Shown here: positions 1 through 8,504 of the stretch, piece by piece
How the letters are laid out: each line of letters opens with the position of its first letter
Numbering within the stretch: the first letter of the stretch is position 1
Assembly (NCBI GenBank): GCA_030536575.1
Contig: JAUNPS010000006.1
Location: 62,001 to 126,000, forward strand
DNA: 64,000 nt
Direction of reading: 5' to 3'
From: Eubacteriales bacterium
GTDB lineage: Bacteria > Bacillota > Clostridia > Lachnospirales > Lachnospiraceae
Position numbers and translations under genes: made by a program
The notes under the pieces: model-generated
What the model was told of the DNA's origin: nothing
The model's input: only the letters and a program-made list of their open reading frames with translations
Database searches by the model: none

Positions 1-119
1 ATCTTAACCTTTTCCCGCTCTGTCAGATCTTTTTTATTTGTATTAAGGTTTGTTTGTCTTTTTTATCTTATGCTATCTCTCCCATAAAAGCAAGTTTTTT
101 CGGACTGCTGCGCTTTCGC
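1..119. other. Intergenic, no gene seen
   Basis: AT-rich sequence at the window edge. I see no ORF with a ribosome binding site and no RNA gene here. Anything transcribed leftward across position 1 cannot be judged. Confidence 0.5.
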
Positions 120-225
120 TATTTCATTCATAGAAAAAACCACCCAAGCACATACCATGCTTGAATGGTTTCCTAACTAATGATCCTATCCGTCAGGCCA
201 CCCGCAATCGCTGATAGCCTTTTCT
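120..225 (-). ncRNA. Candidate antitoxin small RNA of a type I toxin locus
   Basis: Read on the minus strand, a weak promoter (TTGCAT at 257-252, N16, TACAGA at 235-230) precedes about 100 nt that end in a strong hairpin. The arms AACCATTCAAGCA and TGCTTGGGTGGTT pair with G-U wobbles and are followed by TTTTTTCT, as in an intrinsic terminator. The RNA diverges from the holin-like toxin mRNA. Its terminal GGGTGGTTTTTTCT is complementary to AGAAAAACCACCC in the toxin 3' region (461-473). Small antisense RNAs are the usual partners of this toxin family. The terminator is clear; the promoter and the antitoxin role are inferred. Confidence 0.5.
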
Positions 226-264
226 TACATCTGTATTATTTTAATACAATCATGCAAATTATGA

Positions 265-293
265 TTGTGTTTTCCCCGGCTCTATGGTAGAAT
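265..293 (+). promoter_or_regulatory. Promoter of the holin-like toxin
   Basis: TTGTGT at 265-270, a 17-nt spacer and TAGAAT at 288-293 with a TG extension. Predicted start near 300, giving a 5' leader of about 62 nt that contains the stem CAGCC/GGCTG. Confidence 0.65.
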
Positions 294-362
294 ATTCCAC
301 AGGGACAGCCGTGTTGCAGGGTGGGCTGACCTCTCATTTTTTACAGAATGGGGGTGATGCCT

Positions 363-452
363 ATGAAAAATCATTTTGATTTTAAGGATTTGATGACCTT
401 TGGTCTTTTCCTTTTGGCATTGCTTACATTCGTTTTTACGTTTTGTAAGTAA
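363..452 (+). CDS. Putative holin-like toxin peptide (type I toxin)
   Basis: A 29-residue peptide, MKNHFDFKDL followed by MTFGLFLLALLTFVFTF and a CK end. It has a short charged N-terminus, one hydrophobic segment (about residues 11-27) with the FGLFLLALLT core typical of the Firmicutes 'putative holin-like toxin' family, and a basic last residue. A strong GGGGGTGAT ribosome binding site at 350-358 sits 4 nt before the ATG. Related peptides (TxpA/BsrG/Fst-like) act at the membrane and are silenced by antisense RNAs. The gene has its own promoter and is followed by a terminator hairpin, and a divergent small-RNA candidate lies upstream. It stands alone with no phage or plasmid genes nearby, so it is a chromosomal cassette. 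Membrane toxicity is inferred from the family. Confidence 0.75.
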   Translation: MKNHFDFKDLMTFGLFLLALLTFVFTFCK

Positions 453-460
453 CCATACAT

Positions 461-506
461 AGAAAAACCACCCCTAAACTTTGACCGAGTACAGGGTGGT
501 TTTTCT
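461..506. terminator. Bidirectional terminator between toxin and queA
   Basis: Perfect 13-bp arms AGAAAAACCACCC (461-473) and GGGTGGTTTTTCT (494-506) carry T-runs on both strands. It can end the toxin mRNA rightward and the pheST-queA operon leftward. Confidence 0.8.
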
Positions 507-608
507 ATCCCAACATAAGGTCAACCCACCTTGTGGGCGGCTGTTCTTTTTACACGTCTACTATAACATGTCTCTCCCATTTTTTCAAGAAGAAATTCTT
601 TTCCCTTC

Positions 609-1634
609 TCACAGAATCAGCATCGCATCCCCAAACGAAAAGAACCGATACCTCTCCTCCACCGCCTCCCGGTAAGCCCCCAAAATCTCCTCCTTCCCCA
701 CCAGCGCCGCCACCAGCATCACCAGCGTCGACTCCGGCAAATGGAAATTCGTAATCAGCCGGTCAATCATCTTAAACCGATACCCCGGATAAATAAAAAT
801 ATCCGTCCACCCGCTCCCGGCCCGCAAAACACCATCCTCCCCCGTCGCCGACTCCAGCGTCCGACAGCTCGTCGTCCCGACCGCAACCACCTTCCCGCCA
901 TTTTGCTTCGTCTCATTGATCAGCGCCGCCTGCTCCTCTTCCACCACATAAAACTCCGAATGCATATGATGCTCCGTCACATCCTCCACCTTCACCGGCC
1001 GGAACGTCCCAAGCCCCACATGAAGCGTCACATGCGCAAGCTTTACGCCCTTCGCCTGGATCTGCGCAAGCAGCTCCGGCGTAAAATGCAGCCCGGCCGT
1101 AGGCGCCGCCGCAGAGCCGTCATGCTTCGCATAAACCGTCTGATACCGGTTCTTATCCTGAAGCTGATGGTGGATATAAGGCGGCAGCGGCATCTGTCCC
1201 AACTGATCCAGAATCTCCTCAAAAATCCCCTCATAAGAAAACTGAATCAGCCGGTTCCCTTCCTCGACAATGTCCACTACTTCCCCCACAAGCAGCCCTT
1301 CTCCAAAGGAAATCCGCGTCCCAATCTTACACTTCTTTCCAGGCTTCACCAGGGTCTCCCAAATATTGTTCTCCCGCCGTTTCAGCAGAAGCACCTCAAT
1401 CTTGGCCTCCGTCCCTTCCCGGCTTCCAAAAAGCCTGGCCGGGATCACCTTCGTATCATTCACCACCAGGCAGTCCCCCGGATTCAGATACTCGATCACA
1501 TCCCGAAACGTGCGGTGCTCCCGCGTCCCGTTCTCCCGGTTCAGCACCATCAGCCGGGAGCCCGCCCGGTCCTCCAGCGGGTCCTGCGCAATCAGCTCCT
1601 CCGGCAAATCATAATAAAAATCCGATGTCTTCAT
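609..1634 (-). CDS. queA: S-adenosylmethionine:tRNA ribosyltransferase-isomerase
   Basis: 341 aa, full family length. QueA transfers and isomerises the ribosyl part of SAM onto 7-aminomethyl-7-deazaguanine at tRNA position 34, making epoxyqueuosine in the cytoplasm. The family signatures are visible: N-terminal [37 protein letters not shown] and the [15 protein letters not shown] block. The start at MKTSDF is set by AAAGGGGAC about 7 nt upstream; a 23-residue upstream extension lacks a ribosome binding site. It lies 13 nt after the histidine phosphatase and is probably the last gene of the pheS-pheT unit. No other queuosine genes are in the window. Confidence 0.95.
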   Translation of the reverse strand: MKTSDFYYDLPEELIAQDPLEDRAGSRLMVLNRENGTREHRTFRDVIEYLNPGDCLVVNDTKVIPARLFGSREGTEAKIEVLLLKRRENNIWETLVKPGKKCKIGTRISFGEGLLVGEVVDIVEEGNRLIQFSYEGIFEEILDQLGQMPLPPYIHHQLQDKNRYQTVYAKHDGSAAAPTAGLHFTPELLAQIQAKGVKLAHVTLHVGLGTFRPVKVEDVTEHHMHSEFYVVEEEQAALINETKQNGGKVVAVGTTSCRTLESATGEDGVLRAGSGWTDIFIYPGYRFKMIDRLITNFHLPESTLVMLVAALVGKEEILGAYREAVEERYRFFSFGDAMLIL

Positions 1635-1647
1635 TCTTTTGTCCCCT

Positions 1648-2259
1648 TTAATAAAATACACGGTTCTCCCACAAAAGCTTCCGCTCTCCTCCATGGCTCT
1701 CAATCAGCGCCACCGCACAGTTTTTCGGCACGCCGCCGTTCCAGTAGTCCGTCCGCGGCGCCTTGCACATACTGTTTAGCAGCCCCCGCATCGCACATCC
1801 GTGCGTAGACACCAGGACAGTCTGGTCTTCCAGCTCTTTCCGGCTGCAAATATCCTCCAGAAAAGCCGCCGTGCGCGCCTCCACCTGATCCAGGGATTCC
1901 CCTCCCGGCGGCGTCCGGTAAAGTTCCGGATGCTCAAAAAAATTCGGAAAATCCGGATCCGGAATCTCATAATGCGAAGCCTTGCTGCACAATCCCTCGT
2001 ACTCTCCAAAGCTCACCTCAATCAGCCGCTCATCCGGAATCAGCGGAATCTCCCTCTCTCCCAGCACCAGCCTGGCCGTCTCCACAGCCCGCTTCAGGGG
2101 ACTCGTGAAAACGCACGCAAAGGGGACGCCCAAAAAGGCTTCCCCCGTAATTTTTGCAAGCCGCATTCCATTTTCATTTAAATCGGTATCGGAACGGCCC
2201 TGGAGCCGCCTTGCCACGTTCCAGTCCGTTTCCCCATGCCGTATGATATAAATTTTCAT
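1648..2259 (-). CDS. Histidine phosphatase family protein (phosphoglycerate mutase-like)
   Basis: 203 aa. The catalytic phosphohistidine motif RHGETDWN is at residues 7-14, the second family Arg lies in [11 protein letters not shown], the Glu in FGEYEGL, and the second catalytic His in [12 protein letters not shown]. This set defines the branch-1 histidine phosphatases (GpmB/CobC/PhoE-like), cytoplasmic enzymes acting on small phosphoesters. Substrate cannot be told from sequence, and no cobalamin genes nearby support CobC. Start from GGAG 8 nt upstream of ATG. It sits 14 nt downstream of pheT and 13 nt upstream of queA, so it is probably co-transcribed with them. Confidence 0.85.
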   Translation of the reverse strand: MKIYIIRHGETDWNVARRLQGRSDTDLNENGMRLAKITGEAFLGVPFACVFTSPLKRAVETARLVLGEREIPLIPDERLIEVSFGEYEGLCSKASHYEIPDPDFPNFFEHPELYRTPPGGESLDQVEARTAAFLEDICSRKELEDQTVLVSTHGCAMRGLLNSMCKAPRTDYWNGGVPKNCAVALIESHGGERKLLWENRVFY

Positions 2260-2273
2260 CCGAAATTCTCCGC

Positions 2274-4706
2274 TTATTGACGCAGTTCGATTCCCATGGA
2301 CTGCAAACCGTTCAGGATCTTCTTCATGGCAGCGGTAATCTCCGCCTCTTCCAGCGTCTTATCCTTCGCCCGGAACACAACGGAATAGGCCATAGACTTA
2401 TAGCCCGGCTTAATCTGCGCGCCTTCATAAATATCGAAAAGCTGATAGCTCTCCAGAATCTTGCCGCCTCTCTGCTCGATCATCGCCTCGATCTGGCCCG
2501 CCAGGATCTCCTTTGGAACCACCATACTGAGGTCTCTGGTCACAGCCGGGAACCGGGCAATGCCGTTGTACTTCCGGTCAAAGGTTGCCGCCTCCACAAT
2601 GTACGGCATATCCAGAACCGCCACATAAACCTTCTCGCCAATGCCGTAATTGTCCGCCACCTGCGGATGGATCTCACCCAGATAACCCACAATCTGGCCG
2701 TCATAGATAATATTCGCCTGACGTCCCGGATGCAGGAACGGCTTTCCGGCCTTCGGGTCATACTGCGTCTTTTTCCGCATGCCAACCTTTTCGAAGAACT
2801 CTTCCACAACGCCCTTCATATGGAAGAAATCGCCCTCTCCGTACATGCCAAGGGTGAACTGCATGCGCTCATCCGGCAGCTCCTTCAGCGGAAGCTCCTT
2901 CGGAATGTAAATATTTCCAAGTTCGTACAGGCGGACATTCTTATTCCGGTGGTTATAGTTAAACGCCAGAGAAGTCAGCATGCCGTTCAGGGAAATCGTG
3001 CGCATAATGCTGAAATCCTCTCCCAGCGGATTCGAAATCGTAATCGCCTGGCGCTCCGGCGCATCCGGCGCCAGCAGCAGCTTATCAAACACCTTCGGGC
3101 TTTCGAAGGAATAGGTCATGCCCTGGGAGAATCCGCAGAATTCCGCAATATTTCTGGCAATTTCTTCAATCCGCAGCTTATAGGACAGCTTTCCGGTAGT
3201 CGCCTCGCCGGTCGGCAGCGTCGTCGGAATGTTATCGTAGCCGTAGAAACGCGCCACTTCCTCCGCCAGATCCGCGGTACGGAACAAATCGTGCCGGAAT
3301 GTCGGCGCAATGACCTCATTCGTCTTTGCATCGTATTCCAGGTCAATTTTCCTGAAGTACCCAAGCATCTGCTCCGCCGGGATCTCGGTTCCCAGAAGCG
3401 CATTGATCTTCTCCGGCTCGAAGGGCACTCTGACCGGCTCTTTCTTCTTCGTATAAATATCTACCATGCCGCCGACCACCTCTCCGGCTCCCAGCTCTTC
3501 CACCAGCTGGCAGGCGCGGTCGATGGCCGCCTGGGCATTGTTCGGGTCAAGCCCCTTTTCGAATTTTCCGGAAGCGTCGGTGCGAAGGCCCACCCGCTTG
3601 CTGGAAAGGCGGATATTCGTCCCGTCGAAGCAGGCCGCTTCGAACAGCATCGTCTTCACCTGATCGGTGATCATGGAATTTTCCCCGCCCATGATTCCGG
3701 CAATGCCGACCGCTTTTTCTCCGTCGCAGATCATCAGCACATTTTCATCCATGGTACGCTCCTGTCCGTCCAGGGTCACGAATTTCTCGTCTTTTTCGGC
3801 ACGGCGCACGATGATTTCATGGCCTGCAATGGTGTCGTAATCGTAAGCGTGCATCGGCTGGCCGTATTCTTCCATCACGTAGTTCGTGATATCCACAATG
3901 TTGTTAATGGGGCGGATCCCGTTGGAAGCCAGGCGTCTCTGCATCCACTTCGGAGACGGCCCGATTTTAATATTTTTCACAACTCTTGCGCAGTAACGTG
4001 TGCAGAGATCCGGGTCTTTTACCGTCACTTTCACATAATCGTTCGCGTCCTCGTCATTTCCGGTTTTCGTCACAATCGGCGGTACGAATTCTTTTCCGAA
4101 GGTCGCCGCCGCTTCCCTGGCAATCCCCAGCACGCTGTAGCAGTCCACCCGGTTCGACGTAATCTCATACTCGAAAATCACATCGTCCAGCCCCAGGGCG
4201 TGAATCGCGTCCTCGCCCACCTGTACCTCGGCGTCCTCCGGGAAAATATAAATGCCTTCTTCCGGCGCTTCCGGATACAGTTCCCGGCTGGAACCCAGTT
4301 CCTCGATGGAGCACATCATGCCGCTGGACTCCACCCCGCGCAGTTTTCCTTTTTTAATCTGGATCCCGCCCGGCGTCATTTTTCCGTCATGGCCTCCGGC
4401 CACCTTGCCGCCGTCCAGCACCACGACCACTTTCTGGCCGGACTCGCCCGGCTTCACATTCGGCGCGCCGGTCACGATCTGCACGGTTTCCGTCCCCACG
4501 TTGACCTGGCAGACCACCAGTTTCGTGGCATCCGGATGGGGCTCGATGGATTCGATCTGGCCCACAACGATCTTCTCCAGATCCGCATCCTGTTTTACAA
4601 ATCCTTCTACTTTCGTACCGGACAGGGTCATCGCATCCGTGTATTCCTGCGCGGTACAGGAAAGTTCCGGCACATAAGCTTTTATCCATGATAATGATGT
4701 ATTCAT
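2274..4706 (-). CDS. pheT: Phenylalanine--tRNA ligase beta subunit
   Basis: 810 aa, usual for the bacterial long form. Order of domains: N-terminal core, EMAP-like tRNA-binding domain (about residues 40-150, containing KLVVCQVNVG), the B3/B4 editing region (about 210-390, with AREAAATFGKEF upstream), B5, the catalytic-like module and a C-terminal FDX-ACB anticodon-binding domain (RFPAVTRDLSMVV onward). With PheS it forms the heterotetramer that charges and proofreads tRNA-Phe. The start MNTSLSWIKAYV fits the family; AAGGAAAAAG precedes it, while an 8-residue upstream extension does not. It follows pheS by about 50 nt under the same T-box leader. Confidence 0.97.
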   Translation of the reverse strand: MNTSLSWIKAYVPELSCTAQEYTDAMTLSGTKVEGFVKQDADLEKIVVGQIESIEPHPDATKLVVCQVNVGTETVQIVTGAPNVKPGESGQKVVVVLDGGKVAGGHDGKMTPGGIQIKKGKLRGVESSGMMCSIEELGSSRELYPEAPEEGIYIFPEDAEVQVGEDAIHALGLDDVIFEYEITSNRVDCYSVLGIAREAAATFGKEFVPPIVTKTGNDEDANDYVKVTVKDPDLCTRYCARVVKNIKIGPSPKWMQRRLASNGIRPINNIVDITNYVMEEYGQPMHAYDYDTIAGHEIIVRRAEKDEKFVTLDGQERTMDENVLMICDGEKAVGIAGIMGGENSMITDQVKTMLFEAACFDGTNIRLSSKRVGLRTDASGKFEKGLDPNNAQAAIDRACQLVEELGAGEVVGGMVDIYTKKKEPVRVPFEPEKINALLGTEIPAEQMLGYFRKIDLEYDAKTNEVIAPTFRHDLFRTADLAEEVARFYGYDNIPTTLPTGEATTGKLSYKLRIEEIARNIAEFCGFSQGMTYSFESPKVFDKLLLAPDAPERQAITISNPLGEDFSIMRTISLNGMLTSLAFNYNHRNKNVRLYELGNIYIPKELPLKELPDERMQFTLGMYGEGDFFHMKGVVEEFFEKVGMRKKTQYDPKAGKPFLHPGRQANIIYDGQIVGYLGEIHPQVADNYGIGEKVYVAVLDMPYIVEAATFDRKYNGIARFPAVTRDLSMVVPKEILAGQIEAMIEQRGGKILESYQLFDIYEGAQIKPGYKSMAYSVVFRAKDKTLEEAEITAAMKKILNGLQSMGIELRQ

Positions 4707-4755
4707 AGTCTTTTTCCTTTCTTCGCTCAAACTCTCAGATTTCCCGCAGCCTGCA

Positions 4756-5775
4756 CTAGAACTGCTTCAGGAACCGGATATCGTTTTCATACAGCAGACG
4801 CATGTCGTCGATTTCATATTTCAGCAGGGTGATACGCTCCAGCCCCACGCCGAACGCGAAGCCCGTGTACTGCTCCGGATCGATGCCGCACATTTCCAGC
4901 ACATGGGGGTGCACCATCCCGCAGCCAAGGATTTCGATCCAGCCGGAGCCTTTGCAGAACCGGCAGCCTTTTCCGCCGCATTTGAAGCAGGAAACGTCCA
5001 TCTCAGCGCTCGGCTCCGTGAACGGGAAATGATGGGGACGGAATTTCGTCTTCGTCTCTGTCCCGAACAGCTCCTTCGCGAACTCCTCCAGCGTTCCTTT
5101 CAGGTCGGCCAGGGTAATATTTTTATCAATGACCAGTCCTTCGATCTGATTGAAAGACGGCGAATGGGTCGCATCCACTTCATCCGCGCGGAATACACGG
5201 CCCGGCGCAAGCATACGGATCGGCAGTTTCCCCTGCTCCATCACACGCGCCTGGACCGGGGAGGTCTGGGTACGCAGCACAATGTCCTTATTGATGTAGA
5301 AGGTGTCCTGCTCGTCCTTCGCCGGATGGTTCGCCGGAATGTTCAGCTTCTCGAAATTGTAAAGGTCGTACTCAATTTCCGGCCCCTCCACAACTTCATA
5401 GCCCATGCCAATGAAGATACGTTCCACTTCCTCCAGGGCAATCGTGTTCGGATGGCGGTGTCCCACGTTATTTTTCTTGGCCGGAAGGGTTACGTCGATG
5501 ACCTCTTTCGCCAACTGCTCTTCCCTTGCCTTGGCTTCCAGATTCTTTTTCGTCTCATCCAGGAATTTTTCGATGGAAGCCCTGGTTTCATTCACGAGCT
5601 GTCCCACGAGCGGCCGCTCTTCCGGCGCCACGTCTTTCATGCTCTTCAGGACGGCGGTCAGCTCTCCCTTTTTCCCAAGGAAGGCCACGCGGACGTCGTT
5701 TAATTTATCCAGGGCGTCCGATTCCTGAATCTGCTTCATCGCTTCTTCTTTGATCGCTTGCAGTTTGTCTTTCAT
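4756..5775 (-). CDS. pheS: Phenylalanine--tRNA ligase alpha subunit
   Basis: 339 aa, normal length. An N-terminal coiled-coil tRNA-binding arm (about residues 1-90) is followed by the class II catalytic core. Visible motifs are GHRHPNTIALEEVERIF, motif 2 LLRTQTSPVQAR-like (VLRTQTSPVQARVM) and motif 3 GFAFGVGLERITLL. PheS binds ATP and phenylalanine and partners PheT. The ATG at MKDKLQ is preceded by AAAGGAGAT; the open frame upstream is only the T-box leader. Expression should rise when uncharged tRNA-Phe accumulates, through the leader at 5820-6073. Confidence 0.97.
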   Translation of the reverse strand: MKDKLQAIKEEAMKQIQESDALDKLNDVRVAFLGKKGELTAVLKSMKDVAPEERPLVGQLVNETRASIEKFLDETKKNLEAKAREEQLAKEVIDVTLPAKKNNVGHRHPNTIALEEVERIFIGMGYEVVEGPEIEYDLYNFEKLNIPANHPAKDEQDTFYINKDIVLRTQTSPVQARVMEQGKLPIRMLAPGRVFRADEVDATHSPSFNQIEGLVIDKNITLADLKGTLEEFAKELFGTETKTKFRPHHFPFTEPSAEMDVSCFKCGGKGCRFCKGSGWIEILGCGMVHPHVLEMCGIDPEQYTGFAFGVGLERITLLKYEIDDMRLLYENDIRFLKQF

Positions 5776-5819
5776 GGTAGATCTCCTTTTCGTAAATTCG
5801 GTTGTATCGGCTCCAAACG

Positions 5820-6073
5820 AAAAAAGCTTCGTCCCAAAAAGGGACGAAGCATAACTGTTCCGCGGTGCCACCCAGATTCCTGCCAATAACCAGCAGGCTC
5901 TCTTATGCTTAACGCGCACTCACGTCACTCCCTACTGCTCGTTCAGGAGTGCGGCTCCGGTGGGAAATTCGAGTGCTTATCGGAACTTAAGGGGGCTTCC
6001 AGCCGGTGGCCTCCTCTCTCTGGAAGAAAAATAAGACTCTACTGACACCTTCCATGCCTTTACTTCTTTGATG
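5820..6073 (-). promoter_or_regulatory. T-box riboswitch of the pheST operon
   Basis: On the minus strand the leader carries the T-box core GGGTGGCACCGCGG (5873-5860). A perfect 10-bp terminator hairpin (5850-5841 with 5835-5826) and a T-run follow. A Stem I region with AGAGAGAGGAGGCC lies upstream, and a candidate Phe codon UUC sits at 5985-5983 within AAGTTCCGATAAGC. The specifier was picked by eye and is less sure than the T-box and terminator. Confidence 0.93.
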
Positions 6074-6079
6074 ATACCT

Positions 6080-6108
6080 ATTGTAACCACAAAGTCCAAA
6101 TCTGTCAA
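6080..6108 (-). promoter_or_regulatory. Promoter of the pheST T-box transcript
   Basis: Minus strand TTGACA (6108-6103), 17-nt spacer, TACAAT (6085-6080). It lies only 20 bp from the left end of dispersed repeat copy 1. Confidence 0.85.
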
Positions 6109-6127
6109 CCCACTTTTTTTTACCACT

Positions 6128-6271
6128 CGTTACTGTTCACTCGTACCTCGTTCCAGTAACGCTTCACAGGCTCATTTTAAGTTTTGCTTCGCAAAAGAGC
6201 CTGCTCACACCTGAATCACGTTCTTACGTACCTGAGCAGCTAAGTGCTCAGGTACTGTCTCAATCGTAACG
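6128..6271 (+). repeat. Dispersed structured repeat, copy 1
   Basis: About 143 bp bounded by CGTTAC/GTAACG. Three hairpins are visible. Hairpin A is CGTTACTG...CAGTAACG. Hairpin B is CAGGCTC...GAGCCTG, enclosing TTTTGC-TTC-GCAAAA. Hairpin C is GTACCTGAGCA-gctaag-TGCTCAGGTAC. Other copies are at 14607, 22998 and 54297 (inverted), with a remnant at 50139. The right end contains the hflC stop codon and the left end abuts the pheST promoter. No coding capacity or transposase. Confidence 0.9.
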
Positions 6272-7123
6272 AAAAATCTGCGCGATCGGCGAATCCTCCG
6301 GCAAAACCAGAGTCTTATCTTCCCCGGTCATCGAAGCCTTCAGCGCGTCCAGGCTGCGGACAAAAGAGTAAAAATCCGTTTTCTCTTCATCCGAGTAGGC
6401 CTCCGCCAGGATCCGCATATACTCCGCTTCACCCTCCGCCTTCAGGATCTCCGCCTGCTTTTCCGCCTCGGAAAGCTGAATCGCCACTTCCTTATCCGTG
6501 GTATTGCGGATCACCTTCGCCTCCGAATTTCCTTCCGCCGTATAAGTGGCCGCAATGTTATTCCGCTCGGAAATCATCCGCTCATAAACCGCTTCTTTGT
6601 TGTCATTGGGCAGATCCAGCTTCTTGATCTCAAACACCACGACTTCAATTCCGTACTGAGATAAATTGTTCCCGATCCCTTCCATGACCTTTTCCGCCAG
6701 AAGCCCGTCCCGCCCGGAAATCACCTCATCCTGGGGCATGCTGCTGATAACGTTTTTCGTCGCATTGTAGACCGAGGTGTTAATCCGGCTCTCCGCATTG
6801 CTGATCGAAGAATTCAGGGTCTGGGCGAATTTCAGCGGGTCGCTGATCCGCCAGATTACATAGCTGTCGCTGATCATCGTCTTCTTATCCTGCGTGATCA
6901 CGTCCGAAGGAACCAGGTCATACAGCAGGTTCTGCTTAGGCAGCGTGGACACGGTCTGGATAAACGGAATTTTCATGCTTACGCCCGCCTCCTCGATCAC
7001 ACGTCCCACTTTTCCGAACTGGCGCACCAGACTGTATTCATTCTGTTCCGTAATCACCATCGAAGATTCCGCCAGCACCAGCGCCGCAATCACAACAACT
7101 CCTGCAATTATTTTCTTCTTCAT
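6260..7123 (-). CDS. hflC: HflC-like SPFH/band-7 membrane protein
   Basis: 287 aa. An N-terminal membrane anchor (about residues 4-20) is followed by an SPFH/prohibitin domain (NEYSLVRQFGKVGRVIEEAG and so on) and a charged Ala/Glu-rich helix around residues 190-250. With HflK it forms large membrane assemblies that modulate the FtsH protease and membrane protein turnover in bacteria where this was studied. ATG with GGAGG 9 nt upstream, 2 nt after the hflK stop, so translation is probably coupled. The last codons (RYD-stop) lie inside dispersed repeat copy 1, so the native C-terminus may have been changed by its insertion. Confidence 0.9.
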   Translation of the reverse strand: MKKKIIAGVVVIAALVLAESSMVITEQNEYSLVRQFGKVGRVIEEAGVSMKIPFIQTVSTLPKQNLLYDLVPSDVITQDKKTMISDSYVIWRISDPLKFAQTLNSSISNAESRINTSVYNATKNVISSMPQDEVISGRDGLLAEKVMEGIGNNLSQYGIEVVVFEIKKLDLPNDNKEAVYERMISERNNIAATYTAEGNSEAKVIRNTTDKEVAIQLSEAEKQAEILKAEGEAEYMRILAEAYSDEEKTDFYSFVRSLDALKASMTGEDKTLVLPEDSPIAQIFRYD

Positions 7124-7125
7124 AC

Positions 7126-8160
7126 CTAATTTCCTCCTTCCGCCGTATTCGCCGCCGCATTCGTCGCCGCGGTTTCCGTCTCGCCGCCATCCGTTCCGGT
7201 AAAGGAATCAAGCGGCAGTACCTTCTGAATCCCGTCTCCGCTGTCGATGATCACTTTCATGCCAGGGAGCACGTCTTCCATAGTCTCGTAGAACATCCGC
7301 TGTTTCGTCACGATCGGATTCTTCTGATATTCCTCATACATGGCATTGAACCGGGCCACCTGGGCCTCCGCCTCGTTGATGCGGGTCTGCTTTTCGGCTT
7401 CGGCCTCTTTGATGATCTGGTCTGCCTGGGCCTCCGCTTCCGGAAGCTGTTCGCTGCGGTATTTGTTGGCATTGTTCAGCGCGGTTTCTTTCCCCTGCTT
7501 CGCCGTTTCCACCGCTTTGAAAGCTTCCATGACGCTGGCCGTAGGCGGCTCGGAATCCTGGATCGTAATGTTCACAAGCTGGATTCCCACATCCTGAACT
7601 TCCATTTTTTCCAGGATCATTTCCTTAATCTTCGCCTGGATCTCACTCTTTCCGGTGGTCAGCACGTCGTCCACCGGATAGCTCCCGATGACGGTACGGA
7701 TACAGCTCTGGGAAATGTTTTTCAAAATCAGCTCCGGTTCGCTGGATGCGTATAAATACTGGACAGGTTCGGTAATCCGGTATTCTACATAAAAATCTAC
7801 GTTGATAAAGTTATAGTCCGAGGTGATCATGACGCTCTCGTCCTCGTTTGATTCATTGTTCGTCTCGTTGTAGCCGATGGCGAAGCCCTGGATCGTGGTG
7901 TTGACCTTTGTCACCTGCTGAACCAATGGAATTTTAAAGTGAAGGCCCGTCTCGGTCACTGCCTTGGGCTTTCCGAAGGTTACCAGCACGGCCTGCTCCT
8001 GTTCCTGGATCTGATAGAAGGAGCCTGTGAGGGCGACGCCTGCCACAGCCACGATACAGACGGCAATGATGCCGCCCTTGGCCGCCTTTCCCATCTTTCC
8101 TTTCTTTGGTTTTTCTTCGTAAACAACATTTTCATCCGCTTGTTTCTTTTTCTTCCACAT
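7126..8160 (-). CDS. hflK: HflK-like SPFH/band-7 membrane protein
   Basis: 344 aa. A basic cytoplasmic N-terminus (MWKKKKQADEN...), a transmembrane helix at about residues 30-50 (GGIIAVCIVAVAGVALTGSF), an SPFH domain from YQIQEQEQAVLVTFG, and a long helical tail ending in an Ala/Thr/Glu-rich segment. First gene of the hflK-hflC pair. The start MWKKKK has an excellent AAGGAGGAAAC; an upstream 26-residue extension does not. Partner and role as for HflC. This order matches E. coli but here without hfq or hflX beside it. Confidence 0.9.
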   Translation of the reverse strand: MWKKKKQADENVVYEEKPKKGKMGKAAKGGIIAVCIVAVAGVALTGSFYQIQEQEQAVLVTFGKPKAVTETGLHFKIPLVQQVTKVNTTIQGFAIGYNETNNESNEDESVMITSDYNFINVDFYVEYRITEPVQYLYASSEPELILKNISQSCIRTVIGSYPVDDVLTTGKSEIQAKIKEMILEKMEVQDVGIQLVNITIQDSEPPTASVMEAFKAVETAKQGKETALNNANKYRSEQLPEAEAQADQIIKEAEAEKQTRINEAEAQVARFNAMYEEYQKNPIVTKQRMFYETMEDVLPGMKVIIDSGDGIQKVLPLDSFTGTDGGETETAATNAAANTAEGGN

Positions 8161-8344
8161 ACGTTTCCTCCTTTTTAGGTGCTTTACAACTGGAGCACAG
8201 TTCCAAAGCGGGTGGCAGCCGGCCATTTTCTGTTTCAATCCACGTTCCTCACGGTATCGCGGTCTTTACGTGAAACATGTACCGCTGGCGCGCAGCGTAT
8301 TCTCCGTTTCCCTCCGTGCAAAACATGTACTGTTGTTTTCTGTG
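8161..8344. other. Intergenic region upstream of hflK
   Basis: No convincing ORF. It holds the hflK ribosome binding site, a solitary 33-bp segment at 8232-8264 resembling a type I-C CRISPR repeat (GTTTCAATCCACG at one end), and two copies of an ACATGT-containing motif near 8275 and 8327. No array and no clear promoter were found. Confidence 0.4.
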
Positions 8345-8389
8345 TAAAAAAAAGACTTTTACATCAGGTCGCCCTGAAATAAAAGTCTT
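8345..8389 (-). terminator. Rho-independent terminator of yihY
   Basis: On the minus strand AAGACTTTTATTTCAGGG pairs with CCTGATGTAAAAGTCTT and is followed by eight or more T. It ends leftward transcription of the spoIID-yihY unit. Confidence 0.8.
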
Positions 8390-8504
8390 GCTATTTGCTT
8401 ACATGAAACGGATAATTTCTATCGTTCTGACGATTCATGTACCACCTGATTCAAAAAAAACGGTGGCAGCTACTCCCTACTCCCTTTTCTTTGTCAAAAT
8501 TTTA

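Noticed and set aside
481-754. Two short open frames at the queA 3' end
   Set aside because: Proline-rich shadow of queA with no ribosome binding site, overlapping a terminator.
2277-4691. An 804-residue open frame antisense to pheT, and similar long plus-strand frames over leuA, ABC exporter and citrate synthase genes
   Set aside because: They lie entirely over well-supported genes, have no ribosome binding sites, and show low-complexity basic composition from codon bias of the opposite strand.
5983-5985. Firm assignment of UUC as the pheST T-box specifier
   Set aside because: The position is plausible but Stem I was not folded, and a second UUC lies nearby, so it is given only as a candidate.
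8232-8264. A CRISPR array upstream of hflK
   Set aside because: Only one repeat-like segment is present, with no periodic second copy and no cas genes.
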